Source: Stentor roeselii (taxonomy: Eukaryota > Ciliophora > Heterotrichea > Heterotrichida > Stentoridae). Taken from it: a stretch of DNA of 64,000 bases. The notes under the pieces are model-generated. The model made no database searches and had not been told where the DNA came from. It saw only the letters and a list, made by a program, of their open reading frames with translations. This document shows positions 9,015 through 18,394 of the stretch, piece after piece; the stretch's first letter is position 1, and every line of letters starts with the position of its first letter. A program made the position numbers and the translations under genes. The DNA lies in assembly GCA_006503475.1 (NCBI GenBank), contig RSEH01000141.1:59588-123587 (forward strand), read 5' to 3'.

Positions 9015-10256
9015 AGCTTTATTATCTTGAGAATGAATATTATCATAAATCCATAAGACATTCTTGATGCCTGCTCCCAACTCAATCTCTTGTAAATAAT
9101 AATAATTAATGGATTTTATTTCTTCAATTTTACATACTAAAAACTGACAAAAGGGTAGGAACAAAACTTCATCCTCATTTTTGTTGATTGAAAAATCTTT
9201 AATAGATCTTCCTGTTTGTGAGTATATTCTAAAGACTGAATTATGACCCGAACCTAATGCTTTATCTCCTTTAAAACTACTACCAAAATGTAGCGAGTAT
9301 ACGATCTTTCCGACTTGATATATATTTTTATCTGTATCGGTTAAAGTTGCAATTCTTGTGCACTCTCCCCAGAAGATTGGAAGAATTGAAATAGCTTCAT
9401 AAAGGCATACATTTAAACGTGGATATTTTTGAAATAGGTTTGATTCTATGTTTTCTATACTTTTGTAAATATTAATTATATGCACTCCATTAGTAAATCG
9501 ATCTTGAACAGAAGTGTAAGATCTAATCGCTATTATATATAAACTACGCATGTTATCAGACAATTTTTGATATTCTTTTGGTACATGTTTTGGGATATTT
9601 ATATTTATATTAATATTACATTCATCGCTTAAATTTTTTATTCTTTTTATCAAATCAGTCAGTCTTATAATAGTTTCATTAGGTATATATTTTAGTGATA
9701 ACAAATCTACATATTTTATTGAAATTGGCGACACATAAAAAAATAATAACTTTTGTAAATTATAATCTTTGAAATTCCTATCAGACATCCGAATGAACCC
9801 ACACTCAAAATAGTTTTCATTACGATAAATTTCTGATATTAAATTAAATTCTCTATTTGTTAAATCATTCGATGAACGGAATAAAGAATTATTTTTTTTT
9901 TGTAAATTTGAAGGATTTGAGTAATCCTTTTTTAAATGAAAATGCTGATAAGCTTTTTTGAGATCATCATTAAATTTGTTAAAATTTACAGATTCGAGAT
10001 CTTGATTATAATTTGAAACGGGATGTGATATATTAATTGAGCTACTTGATCTATAAGTATTTATTTCAGTAGGAGTTTGTTTTAATCTTGTATTTCCAAT
10101 AGGAGGTAATTTGAATGATTTTTTATCAGAATCTTTTTTTTTCTTAATATTTGCCACACTTGAAGATCTACTATTTTTGGCACTTTTTAAGTTATTTCGA
10201 CTTGGATTGTTATTTTTAATTATAAGCTTGATATTAGCTTGATTTCTTATCTGCAT
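9003..10256 (-). CDS. Arginine-specific (ART-type) mono-ADP-ribosyltransferase-like protein (417 aa as read)
   Basis: The first 150 residues are Asn/Ser/Lys-rich and probably disordered. The C-terminal half shows the ART fold signatures: an Arg/Tyr-rich strand region near 290, a GSSFKGD stretch near residue 330, GRSIKDFS, and then the catalytic-type E-x-E (Glu361-Asp-Glu363) followed by VLFLPFCQFLV. This matches the EDEVLFPPGxxF pattern of NAD-arginine ADP-ribosyltransferases. Such proteins transfer ADP-ribose from NAD+ to arginine side chains. Codon use is markedly AT-richer than in neighbouring genes. The frame ends at an A9 run followed by TAG, and the adjacent frame continues (see 8659-9014), so the natural C-terminus is uncertain. 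Confidence 0.75.
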   Translation of the reverse strand: MQIRNQANIKLIIKNNNPSRNNLKSAKNSRSSSVANIKKKKDSDKKSFKLPPIGNTRLKQTPTEINTYRSSSSINISHPVSNYNQDLESVNFNKFNDDLKKAYQHFHLKKDYSNPSNLQKKNNSLFRSSNDLTNREFNLISEIYRNENYFECGFIRMSDRNFKDYNLQKLLFFYVSPISIKYVDLLSLKYIPNETIIRLTDLIKRIKNLSDECNINININIPKHVPKEYQKLSDNMRSLYIIAIRSYTSVQDRFTNGVHIINIYKSIENIESNLFQKYPRLNVCLYEAISILPIFWGECTRIATLTDTDKNIYQVGKIVYSLHFGSSFKGDKALGSGHNSVFRIYSQTGRSIKDFSINKNEDEVLFLPFCQFLVCKIEEIKSINYYYLQEIELGAGIKNVLWIYDNIHSQDNKAKKK

Positions 10257-11343
10257 TTGCTTTATTATTATACTTTATGCATTTTTCCCATATTTGTAGA
10301 CTTTTCGATGTTTTTATAAATTTAAATAAATCATATTTTAGTTGCTTCAAAATTCTTAGATAATGATAATAACTATAACTTAGAATATTCAAACTTTCAA
10401 ATAACTACAAGAATTTTTTAGAGAAAAATCTTGTGATGATCAATTATCACAGATTCCTATAACAAAGATATTATTTAAAGAAATAGTTTATATAAAAGAG
10501 AATTATTTTATACACCTCGAATGTTTAATTCTTTTCTATTTTAATATAAATATTCATAATTTAAATTAGACTTACTATCTGAATATCAAAGGTATTTCAT
10601 AAAAATTTAAGATTTCAAAAGTATAAGAAATGGCTCTAATTATTAAGTTAAGCTTGTTGTTTGCTTTATGAGTTGAATTTAAGTATACCTTGATGATAAT
10701 ATTTTGGAGTATTAAATCTTTATTTTGGTTAGCAATTCTAAATCAGTTGAATCATGTAATATTCTTTTCTATTAAGTATTTATTTTATGTTTCTATAAAC
10801 CTTCTTAAATAACTATACCAATAAATTGTGAATTAATAATTAATTATTCATAGAGTTTCAGAGGCTTAAAACCTTGATCACGACATTCAAATATGAATAT
10901 ATAACTAATTAAATTATTTCTATTAGTGCTTATCCTGGAAAATTATGTTTAACATTCCAAGGGAATAGCGTTTATGATATGAAGAAAAAGAATAGGTAGA
11001 AATGTATAAAAATATATTAAAAATTTTCACTTCATAGAAATGAAAATATTAGATATAACACTATTAATAAAAAACTATCATTATTTTTCAATAAACTTCA
11101 CCTAATTGATAATATAATTAGTGAAAGATCAAAATTTCATTGAAGAATTGATGTATAAAAAATCAATTGATCTCAAAGTATGATGAAATAAACATAAAGT
11201 GATAATTTAAAAAAGATAATAATTGAAAAGAATAAGGTGATATAGTTTTTATAATCTTCTAGATTACATCTTAATCAATGCCTATTCCACATAAACTATT
11301 TTATTAAACTATCTCATAGTAAAATTATATAATTAATGAAAAC
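10257..11343. other. Gene-free AT-rich spacer (1.1 kb)
   Basis: This very AT-rich stretch has stops in all frames, including after testing GTA...AG 15-mers at a few sites by eye. I see no tRNA-like, repeat or coding signal. Confidence 0.6.
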
Positions 11344-13212
11344 CTACGATAAAACAACTGAGGCAGCCAAATCACTGAATTTAAGTTGTTTACATTCAAA
11401 CCTATTGAAAAACTCAGGAAACTTAAGACGAAGTCCTGAAGTAATATCAAAAGATTCACCTTTTCCAAGTCTAGCATGTCCATAGCTCTTCAAAACTTTT
11501 TCAACTCCAGGACTCTGACTAAGTCTTTCAAAAAACCAGCAAATCTTTTCAGTATTTTCCACAATATCAACTTCATAAGAAATATTAAGAGCGATGATCA
11601 TTAAAACTTGAATAAAACTATCTTCATCCAAACAACATTCTTGATCCTTTTTCAACTTTTCATTTAAATTCCTAGAGCTCGAAATCGTTTTCTCTAAATT
11701 TTTTGAAATCCCAGCAAAAATGCTAAAAAAATAAAAAAGTCTCGCTTTTGAAAGCAAATCAGGAAAAACTTCAAAATCTTTACAAAACCTTAAAAAACCA
11801 GCAGGATTCATTAAAAAGTTGATTCCTGAGTAGACTCTGAAGTAATAAACCATAGTTTTCTTTAAAATCGCTGAGATTTCAGTAATTTCTGCAGAAATTG
11901 AGAGAAACTTTGAATCTTCCTTTTGGGTCTTGGGTGTTAAGCTTGATTCCAGAGGATTAACAAAAGTTGATAAAAACATGTCGAAGGACTCGTCAAGTGA
12001 CTTGAGTGGGAAGATTCTTTGAGACACTAAAGAAATTGCTTGGATGAACTGGTTGTAGTCAAGAAAAGACGCTTTTAAATTATGAGCTCCTGAAACTCTA
12101 GAAAAAATCAGGTCAGCTTCAGCTACACTCATGGTTTTTATTGAATCTCCTCTGCATCTTGAATTGATTTTTTTCACGACTTTTAATCTTTGCAGAAGTT
12201 TCAGAAAACCTGCGGGTTTTAATTGTTTTAAGTTTGATGTGGATGAGTTGCAAGCGTGAAGTAAAAATAATGAATGTAAATTTTGGGTTTTTTCTTCATT
12301 TGGGGTAAATGTTTTTTCTTCTAGAACTGATGAAATACTGGAAAACTCGCTTTTATAGTAGAATAAAGATGATTGGCTTAAAGTTTTGCTTAAAAATGAA
12401 TCGTGAGGACTTGACTGGTTAAAGACATTGTTTAAATCTTGTCCTAAATCGACTCTTTCCAAGACACATAAAAGTTTTTCAGCAGGACTTTCAATAAACT
12501 GAGAATCCGCATAAGCCAAAGCAGAGGAAATATAAAGAATAAGCAAAAATTTGCTAAAAGTAAAACATTCTCCAATATCAGCAAATCCTTCAGGTAAAAG
12601 TTTTTCTGCAATGGCTCCATCATCTTGACCTACAACAAGATCTCTCCAAACAAGGTCCATCTTTTTTTTACTGATAAAACCAGGAAAAATTTCAAGTTCT
12701 TTTAAAAAATTTTCAAGTTTTTTCTTAGCTTCTTTTAAAATTTCTTCTTTTTTACTTCCTCTTGAGGAAAAAAGTTTAAAATAAAAATTTTTTAGAGGTT
12801 TTAAAGATCCTCTTAAGATTTCGATGCATTCTTCTGGCATACTTTGACTGATTTTAACGATTTTTTCCTTTTTGATTAAGATTTTTTCTGCTAGAGGAAT
12901 AAAATTCTTCTGAATTAGTTTCGCATAAACTTCTGCTGGGTCTTCTTTAAAGTCTTCGAATGACTTCAACTCAGAAATCTTTAAAGTTGATTTTATGAAC
13001 AGAGGGAAATTCATCAATGATTTGTTTGATAATGATCTGAATAAAAGGTCCAGCTTTTGAGTTGTCAATCGACTGTCTTGGACTTTAGCTTCAGTGCAGA
13101 TAAGTAGAAAGTCCTTCACTTTTAATGATTTTTCATTGGAACTACTGCAGAAAGTCGAGTAATGCATGAAGACTGTGAAAAGGACTTCTTCGAGTTTACT
13201 TGGCTCTTCCAT
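11344..13212 (-). CDS. p25-alpha/EF-hand-like repeat protein (622 aa)
   Basis: The start is set at the ATG at 13212, since upstream in-frame codons have no ATG. Three similar helical modules are visible at about 10-95, 310-400 and 450-570. Each has a pattern F..F......L....FL.......V.D..L....D.LF......L.F..F...L. This resembles the p25-alpha (TPPP) fold, a degenerate EF-hand-like helical domain found in many ciliary and microtubule-associated proteins. No canonical DxDxDG calcium loop is present. The intervening segments are Lys-rich. The assignment is from pattern only; a structural comparison would decide it. It is divergent from the small gene at 13228 with only 15 bp between the start codons. 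Confidence 0.7.
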   Translation of the reverse strand: MEEPSKLEEVLFTVFMHYSTFCSSSNEKSLKVKDFLLICTEAKVQDSRLTTQKLDLLFRSLSNKSLMNFPLFIKSTLKISELKSFEDFKEDPAEVYAKLIQKNFIPLAEKILIKKEKIVKISQSMPEECIEILRGSLKPLKNFYFKLFSSRGSKKEEILKEAKKKLENFLKELEIFPGFISKKKMDLVWRDLVVGQDDGAIAEKLLPEGFADIGECFTFSKFLLILYISSALAYADSQFIESPAEKLLCVLERVDLGQDLNNVFNQSSPHDSFLSKTLSQSSLFYYKSEFSSISSVLEEKTFTPNEEKTQNLHSLFLLHACNSSTSNLKQLKPAGFLKLLQRLKVVKKINSRCRGDSIKTMSVAEADLIFSRVSGAHNLKASFLDYNQFIQAISLVSQRIFPLKSLDESFDMFLSTFVNPLESSLTPKTQKEDSKFLSISAEITEISAILKKTMVYYFRVYSGINFLMNPAGFLRFCKDFEVFPDLLSKARLFYFFSIFAGISKNLEKTISSSRNLNEKLKKDQECCLDEDSFIQVLMIIALNISYEVDIVENTEKICWFFERLSQSPGVEKVLKSYGHARLGKGESFDITSGLRLKFPEFFNRFECKQLKFSDLAASVVLS

Positions 13213-13227
13213 TAGTTTTATAAATTC
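13213..13227. promoter_or_regulatory. 15-bp divergent intergenic region with TTTATAAA
   Basis: Only 15 bp separate the two opposing ATGs. The segment holds a near-palindromic TTTATAAA core that could serve both genes. Promoter function is inferred from position only. Confidence 0.5.
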
Positions 13228-13446
13228 ATGAATCAAAGGAAAAAGTGGGGTATTCCTAGTGAAATTCCGAAAAAACAGGAAGAATCAGAAGAAGAATATT
13301 ATACTGACTCATTTGAAAGCTACTCTTCTGAGTCAAGTAAGGCGAATCTTATCTCAGAAATCCACATGAAATTAGAAAAAGTGCCGAAACATGAAATTGA
13401 TAAGGTTTTGGAATATGTGATTAGTTTAAGCAACTATAACAAGTAG
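13228..13446 (+). CDS. Small acidic hypothetical protein (72 aa)
   Basis: The start is preceded by TTTATAAATTC. The first 20 residues are basic and Pro/Gln-containing. The middle is acidic and Ser/Tyr-rich (EESEEEYYTDSFESYSSESS), and the C-terminal 30 residues look like an amphipathic helix. I see no homologue signature. The codon choice and the start context support a real gene, but its small size limits confidence. Confidence 0.55.
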   Translation: MNQRKKWGIPSEIPKKQEESEEEYYTDSFESYSSESSKANLISEIHMKLEKVPKHEIDKVLEYVISLSNYNK

Positions 13447-14879
13447 TTAGTTGTAAATAATATTCTCAAAAGGAATTAGTGTTGATAGACTGAAATACAA
13501 TTTACACATCAACCTTTCAATACTTTATCTGGATTTATTTACAATATTTTATTGACTTATTGTTAGTAATTTTAGATCTTATCCAGAGCAAAGGTGATTA
13601 TCATAGATAGCAAACAATATTTCATCTTTACTCACATTTAAAGTTATTGATAAGTAAAATCTATTATTTTCGCTACCAAATATAATTAAATCAGCAAATT
13701 ATTGTTTCATTTAACCTGAATATTACTCTTAATGTAATAAACATACGATTAATTATAAAATATTCGAAATTCTTTGATTTTAGGTTTTGACTATGAGTGG
13801 CTCGTGTCTTATAATAAAATTACAAAGCCGAAAACTTAAAAATTTCAGTAAACAAGATTATGGAAAAATTGTTGATTATCAGACTTCCATTGTAATTATT
13901 TGGAAATGCTAAATAATAGAGAAAAATGACCAACTTTATTGAAACAATAAAATTTTCATAAAACTTTAAGTAACAATTAAACTGATGAGAATCGACTTAA
14001 CTATTATTGTGAGAACAAAAGGGCAATAGCGAACCTACTTATGTCACAACCAAAAATTATCGAAGGTTAGATAAAGTTTTAAACACTGTCAAATAATCTT
14101 TTACAATAATAAGGTTTCTTAAACAAGTTAAATAAGGATTTGAATCTGTTTTGATAAAGGAGAATTTAATGATGATATGCATGCAACTCATTTGAAATAT
14201 TTATGCACCAAGTTAATTTCTTTAAATACTCACATCCTCTCACTAAATTAGTCTTTAGTCACTTTAAGATATTCTATCTTTGATTATGATCAGCACTCTT
14301 TATTAAAATCTTCTTAAAATAACGATTTTCTAGACTCTATAAGAAATAAAGACTACAAAATCTGATTGATTATTTTTTGGATACATTAAATTCTTTAATT
14401 CGGGTATGTTAATTTTTCAGACAAATAAACAATATTATGCTTAAATAGGCTTCAATAAAGAATGAGTTTTCGGGCTGGAAGTTGCCTTCACATATAATAC
14501 TGATCTGAATGATTTTCTAGATTAAAAATAAACATTATAGTATTTCTATATTGAGAAAAAAGTGCCATCTATGCGCACTTTCTGCTCGTATTAACAAATG
14601 CAATACATGAAAAAGGACACCATCACATGGGCCTCTTCTTCATATAAATAATAAATTGAAATTAATAATCCAAATCTAAAAATGCTCACAAAATTAATTA
14701 ACAAATACTTTAACCCTCATTAAGACAAAAGCAAGAAACTCAGACATCAAAAATTATTCAAACTTCAAAAGGCCTAATCATAATTACTATTAAAAAATTG
14801 CTTAAGTAAACAAGTGACAATAATAATCCATTCACGAATAAAACAAAACAATTTAAACCTTTTCACTTATTAACTTACA
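13447..14879. other. Gene-free AT-rich spacer (1.4 kb)
   Basis: This is the second long AT-rich gap. Frames are broken everywhere. I found no RNA gene, repeat array or split coding region by eye. Confidence 0.6.
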
Positions 14880-15824
14880 CTACTTCAGTGGAGCCAAAGG
14901 GTGCTCTGCAGGTCCAGCCCCAAGCAAAGGGTTAAAAGGTCGATTGTCTCTCGCATCTCCTAAAAGCGGGTTTCCATTATTTCTCTCATTTCCAGCTGCT
15001 AAAGGATTAGCCTGATTGACTAAAGGATTATTTCGATTCAAAGGATTATTCCCAGCCAATGGATTGTTTCCATCAATCAAAGGGTTCATATTTTGATTCC
15101 CAGCTAAAGGATTTAAAGGATTCAAAGGATTAGCAGGGTCGTTTTGACCATTCGCATCAGGTGCAATCAAATCAGCAGAACTTATGGCAGAGGTATTTGA
15201 ATTTACTCCTTTCGCCTTCAAGTTGATGCCGACATAATACTCGAACAATTTTACTATCGCAAGAAGAGCGAAAATCGTGATGACCAGCAAAAAAATAACC
15301 CGAGCAGCAAAAAAGTCATCAGTCCTCGTATCAGCTTTTTCCTCCTGGTCCTTATTCAGGGGTGCAAAAGCGACAATAAGAAAAGTGATAAGTGGAATGA
15401 GTATCCCAATAAGCAAAAAAACGAAAAAAGCTGGAGTTGCCGTTCCGATAATACAAAGAATGACTCCCAAGATCATAGCCATAATAGTTAAAAACACTCC
15501 CAATCCCACCCCGGCAATTTTTCCATAATTTTTCGTTTCGACTTTCGACTTTTCCTCAATAAGAGACGAGTTTGTGATATTGACAGTTGTATACAAAACT
15601 CTACTTCTGCAGTCTCCACCGTCATAAGAGCAAGAAGCAACTAGGCACTGTGACTGACAAAAGGAATCTCCAACCATTGAGTAAAAACATCCAGAGGCAC
15701 ATTTATCTTCACATGAAATCTGGCAATTGGAGTAGCAGAGATCTTCACAAGGCCTTCCAAGACAGTCTTCCGGGCATGCTGCTTGAACGAGACAGACTTG
15801 TCTCAATATAAAGAAAAGCGCCAT
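14880..15824 (-). CDS. Secreted/membrane protein with LNR (Notch-like) repeat and Asn-Pro-Leu tail (314 aa)
   Basis: Residues 1-16 look like a signal peptide (MALFFILRQVCLVQA). A Cys-rich ectodomain follows at 17-75. It ends with a Lin-12/Notch repeat-type motif (FCQSQC...CSYDGGDC, residues 55-72), a calcium-binding module in Notch-family proteins. Three TM segments lie at about 103-127, 131-153 and 172-197. The cytosolic tail from about 232 is built of degenerate N-P-L-rich repeats. LNR-TM proteins with this architecture are common in ciliates, but their function is not established. It is divergent from RFC1. Confidence 0.8.
   Translation of the reverse strand: MALFFILRQVCLVQAACPEDCLGRPCEDLCYSNCQISCEDKCASGCFYSMVGDSFCQSQCLVASCSYDGGDCRSRVLYTTVNITNSSLIEEKSKVETKNYGKIAGVGLGVFLTIMAMILGVILCIIGTATPAFFVFLLIGILIPLITFLIVAFAPLNKDQEEKADTRTDDFFAARVIFLLVITIFALLAIVKLFEYYVGINLKAKGVNSNTSAISSADLIAPDANGQNDPANPLNPLNPLAGNQNMNPLIDGNNPLAGNNPLNRNNPLVNQANPLAAGNERNNGNPLLGDARDNRPFNPLLGAGPAEHPLAPLK
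14895..15131 (-). repeat. Degenerate Asn-Pro-Leu coding repeats
   Basis: The C-terminal tail of the LNR protein contains about ten N-P-L or N-P-L-A/N units at 5-12 residue spacing, with matching DNA-level similarity (ttaaaggatta-like on the plus strand). Confidence 0.8.
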
Positions 15825-15858
15825 TATATATAAACGACTTATCTTTGACCCCCCTTAT
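15825..15858. promoter_or_regulatory. 34-bp divergent promoter region between LNR gene and RFC1
   Basis: The spacer has TATATATAAA next to the minus-strand ATG and a C-run followed by TTAT next to the RFC1 ATG. Its role as a shared promoter is inferred from position. Confidence 0.5.
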
Positions 15859-18384
15859 ATGAATTTTCAGGACTACCTCACAAGTAAAAGAAGTGGCTCT
15901 GACCAGATCAAGCTCAGTTCCATCCCCACTACTTCAAAAGTCATGTACCTGGAAGACTTACCCCAAAAACGACCACCTTCCAACATCCTCAGTCAAAGTC
16001 CAGACCGACCTCCTGACCTAAAATCAAAAAACTCCAAACCTGCCAAATCAACATCTCAAGAACAACAAAAAGACTCAAAACAGCCAAAAAAACCTAAACA
16101 AGTCAAAGAACCAGCTCAAGGAGTAACAGACTTAAAAAAATTCATAAAATCTTCATCTCCTTCTTCAAAACCTGATCAAACTAAACCTGTCCAACCACAA
16201 ATGATGCCGATCGCTTCAGATTCTGAAGAAGAAGTTGGTAGAAGTTCATCTCCGAAGACATTTTTAGTGAAACCTTCAGAACTTTTATCAAATTACAAGA
16301 AAAAACCTCCGGCTTATAAGTTTCAACCGAAACTTCCTGATAATTTAAAAGATGTGAAAAAACATGGAGAACAGAAGCCTAGAGGAGGGGCTAGGGTGTT
16401 AGGGACAAAAGTTGTGAAGAAACAGGTTAAAGTCGTGAATGGACCTCTTACTAATCAGACTTTTGTTATCACTGGACTGTTGAGAGGGTACGATCGTGAA
16501 GAACTCACTGAACTGCTGAGGAAGTTTGGAGCTAAAGTCACCGGAAGTGTCAGTGGAAAAACTTCTTGTCTCATTCATGGACAGAAACTTGAAGATGGAA
16601 GACATTACTCTGAAGGAAATAAGTATAAAAGGGCGAAGGAACTCAATACTATCATTATGGATGAAGCTGAACTTGAAGAAATGATTGAACATTTAATGGG
16701 AGGCCGAGGTGATAAGGGGGATGGAATTAATAAAGCGGATGGTGGTGAAAAGTCAGATAAACTGGTAAAGCAAGAAGACCTAGCAGTCGAGACAGTGATT
16801 CACTTCAACACCCTATGGGTAGAAAAATACAAACCAAAGCAGCTAAAAGAAATAATCGGCAACGTTCAAGCAGTAGAAAAGCTAGTAAAATGGTTACAAG
16901 ACTGGGAATCCGTGATCTACGGTGGCCTGCGCAAAGACATCCGTCCAGTTCGCCACGGTCGTTTCGACGCGCAACTAAACGTGAACGCAGTAGCGGCTTT
17001 AATATCCGGTCCTCCAGGAGTAGGCAAGACAACAGCGGCACGGCTAGTAAGTCTAGGTTTAAACTACAAGATAACCGAGTTAAACGCAAGCGACGCTCGA
17101 AGTCGCAAAGCAATTTTAGAGCCGTTGATGAGTTGCAGTAAAAGTGCTTGTTTGACTGAAAACGCACAAGTAGTCCGAAGCATTCTGATAATGGACGAGG
17201 TGGACGGAATGTGCGCAGGTGATCGAGGAGGCATCGGCGCATTGGTGCACATCATTAAACATACGCGAATTCCCATTATTTGCATCTGCAATGACCGTAT
17301 GAGTCCGAAGATGAAAAGTATTGCGAACCACAGTTATGACATTCGCTTCGTCAAGCCGAATAAACAGCAGGTGACCAGTCGGATGATGACTATTTTGAAA
17401 AAAGAAGGAGTTTCAACGGAACTTGCTTCGGTTGAACAAATTGTTGACGCTTCTGGATGTGACGTTCGACAGACACTCACGATTTTAGAGATGTGGGCAA
17501 GACAAAGCCAGGTCGTCACACCTGCTGCTAGCAAGTTCGGATTGAAAATGATGATGAAGGACCCTTTGTCTATGATTGGACATTTTGATGCTGCCAGCAG
17601 GTTGCTTAATAAGAATGAGATGAAAAAACTTAGACATCGAGAAAAAATTGACTTGTTTTTTATTGATTTTGATATGATTCCTCTTATTATTCATGAGAAT
17701 TATCTCTCGGCAATGACTAATGAAGTTAATCAACTTAAAAGAGTTAGTCTTGCTGCGGATTCTATTAGCTTTGCTGATACTATCAACCTTTTTATGAGGA
17801 GAAGAAAAGAATGGTCACTTCTTGCTCAGTATGGACAGTCTTCGGCTATTGAACCTGGAATTCGATCGGGCAATGGCATGCCTTTTCCGAGGTTTCCTGA
17901 GTGGTTTGGAAAGTTTAGTATGCAGAAAAAAAATGAAAGGATGTTGAGGGAAGTTAGAAATATCACTGCTGGACTCATCTCAGGTGATAATGAAAGTATT
18001 CTTAGAGATTATATACCTACCCTCTACAAAATGATTGTCTCACCTCTGAAAAAAGGTAACCTCGACGAAACAGTAAGAATCATGCACAGGTACAACATAA
18101 ACCCTGAAATTTTAAAAGAAAACCTAATCCAGCTTCAATTCGGATCCACAACATACATCGAAGACTTCAAAAGCATCGCAAGCAAGGACAAGTTAGTAAC
18201 CGCCAGAATGTACAACACCCTCTTCAAGTCCAGCATTGAAAAAATCAAGAAAAAACGCGAAAAAGAATTCAGAGAAAAGCTCGACCCCGACCTTGACGAC
18301 CCTGACGAGATCATCGGGGAAGAAAGCGAAGAAAGTGACTTACTGATCCAAGTGAAGCCAAAAACTAAGAAAAAGAAGCGGTAA
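15859..18384 (+). CDS. RFC1: Replication factor C subunit 1 (clamp loader large subunit, 841 aa)
   Basis: A Lys/Pro/Ser-rich N-terminal region is followed by a BRCT domain at about 194-280 (TFVITG, FGAKVTGSVS). Then comes the AAA+ module with Walker A GPPGVGKT at 384-391, Walker B ILIMDEVD at 442-449 and an RFC-type ELNASDARS segment. The C-terminal helical domain and a basic KKKKR tail complete it. RFC1 with RFC2-5 loads PCNA onto primed DNA during replication and repair. The length is close to yeast Rfc1 (861 aa). The 3' end is only 10 bp from the convergent EF-hand gene. Confidence 0.97.
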   Translation: MNFQDYLTSKRSGSDQIKLSSIPTTSKVMYLEDLPQKRPPSNILSQSPDRPPDLKSKNSKPAKSTSQEQQKDSKQPKKPKQVKEPAQGVTDLKKFIKSSSPSSKPDQTKPVQPQMMPIASDSEEEVGRSSSPKTFLVKPSELLSNYKKKPPAYKFQPKLPDNLKDVKKHGEQKPRGGARVLGTKVVKKQVKVVNGPLTNQTFVITGLLRGYDREELTELLRKFGAKVTGSVSGKTSCLIHGQKLEDGRHYSEGNKYKRAKELNTIIMDEAELEEMIEHLMGGRGDKGDGINKADGGEKSDKLVKQEDLAVETVIHFNTLWVEKYKPKQLKEIIGNVQAVEKLVKWLQDWESVIYGGLRKDIRPVRHGRFDAQLNVNAVAALISGPPGVGKTTAARLVSLGLNYKITELNASDARSRKAILEPLMSCSKSACLTENAQVVRSILIMDEVDGMCAGDRGGIGALVHIIKHTRIPIICICNDRMSPKMKSIANHSYDIRFVKPNKQQVTSRMMTILKKEGVSTELASVEQIVDASGCDVRQTLTILEMWARQSQVVTPAASKFGLKMMMKDPLSMIGHFDAASRLLNKNEMKKLRHREKIDLFFIDFDMIPLIIHENYLSAMTNEVNQLKRVSLAADSISFADTINLFMRRRKEWSLLAQYGQSSAIEPGIRSGNGMPFPRFPEWFGKFSMQKKNERMLREVRNITAGLISGDNESILRDYIPTLYKMIVSPLKKGNLDETVRIMHRYNINPEILKENLIQLQFGSTTYIEDFKSIASKDKLVTARMYNTLFKSSIEKIKKKREKEFREKLDPDLDDPDEIIGEESEESDLLIQVKPKTKKKKR

Positions 18385-18394
18385 TTATTTTACA

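Noticed and set aside
8645-9016. 123-codon plus-strand frame opposite the ART tail
   Set aside because: Composition looks like antisense of the minus-strand frame, and no domain is seen. The minus frame directly continues the ART gene.
9003-9017. A 15-nt GC...AG segment (gctaaaaaaaaatag, minus strand) at the ART gene end as a possible non-canonical intron
   Set aside because: Removing 15 nt keeps the same frame, which then meets a TAA after a few codons; it does not join the open downstream frame. All other introns here begin with GTA.
10257-14879. tRNA, rRNA, CRISPR or transposon features in the long AT-rich gaps
   Set aside because: No T-loop consensus, inverted repeats, direct-repeat arrays or transposase-like frames were seen by eye.
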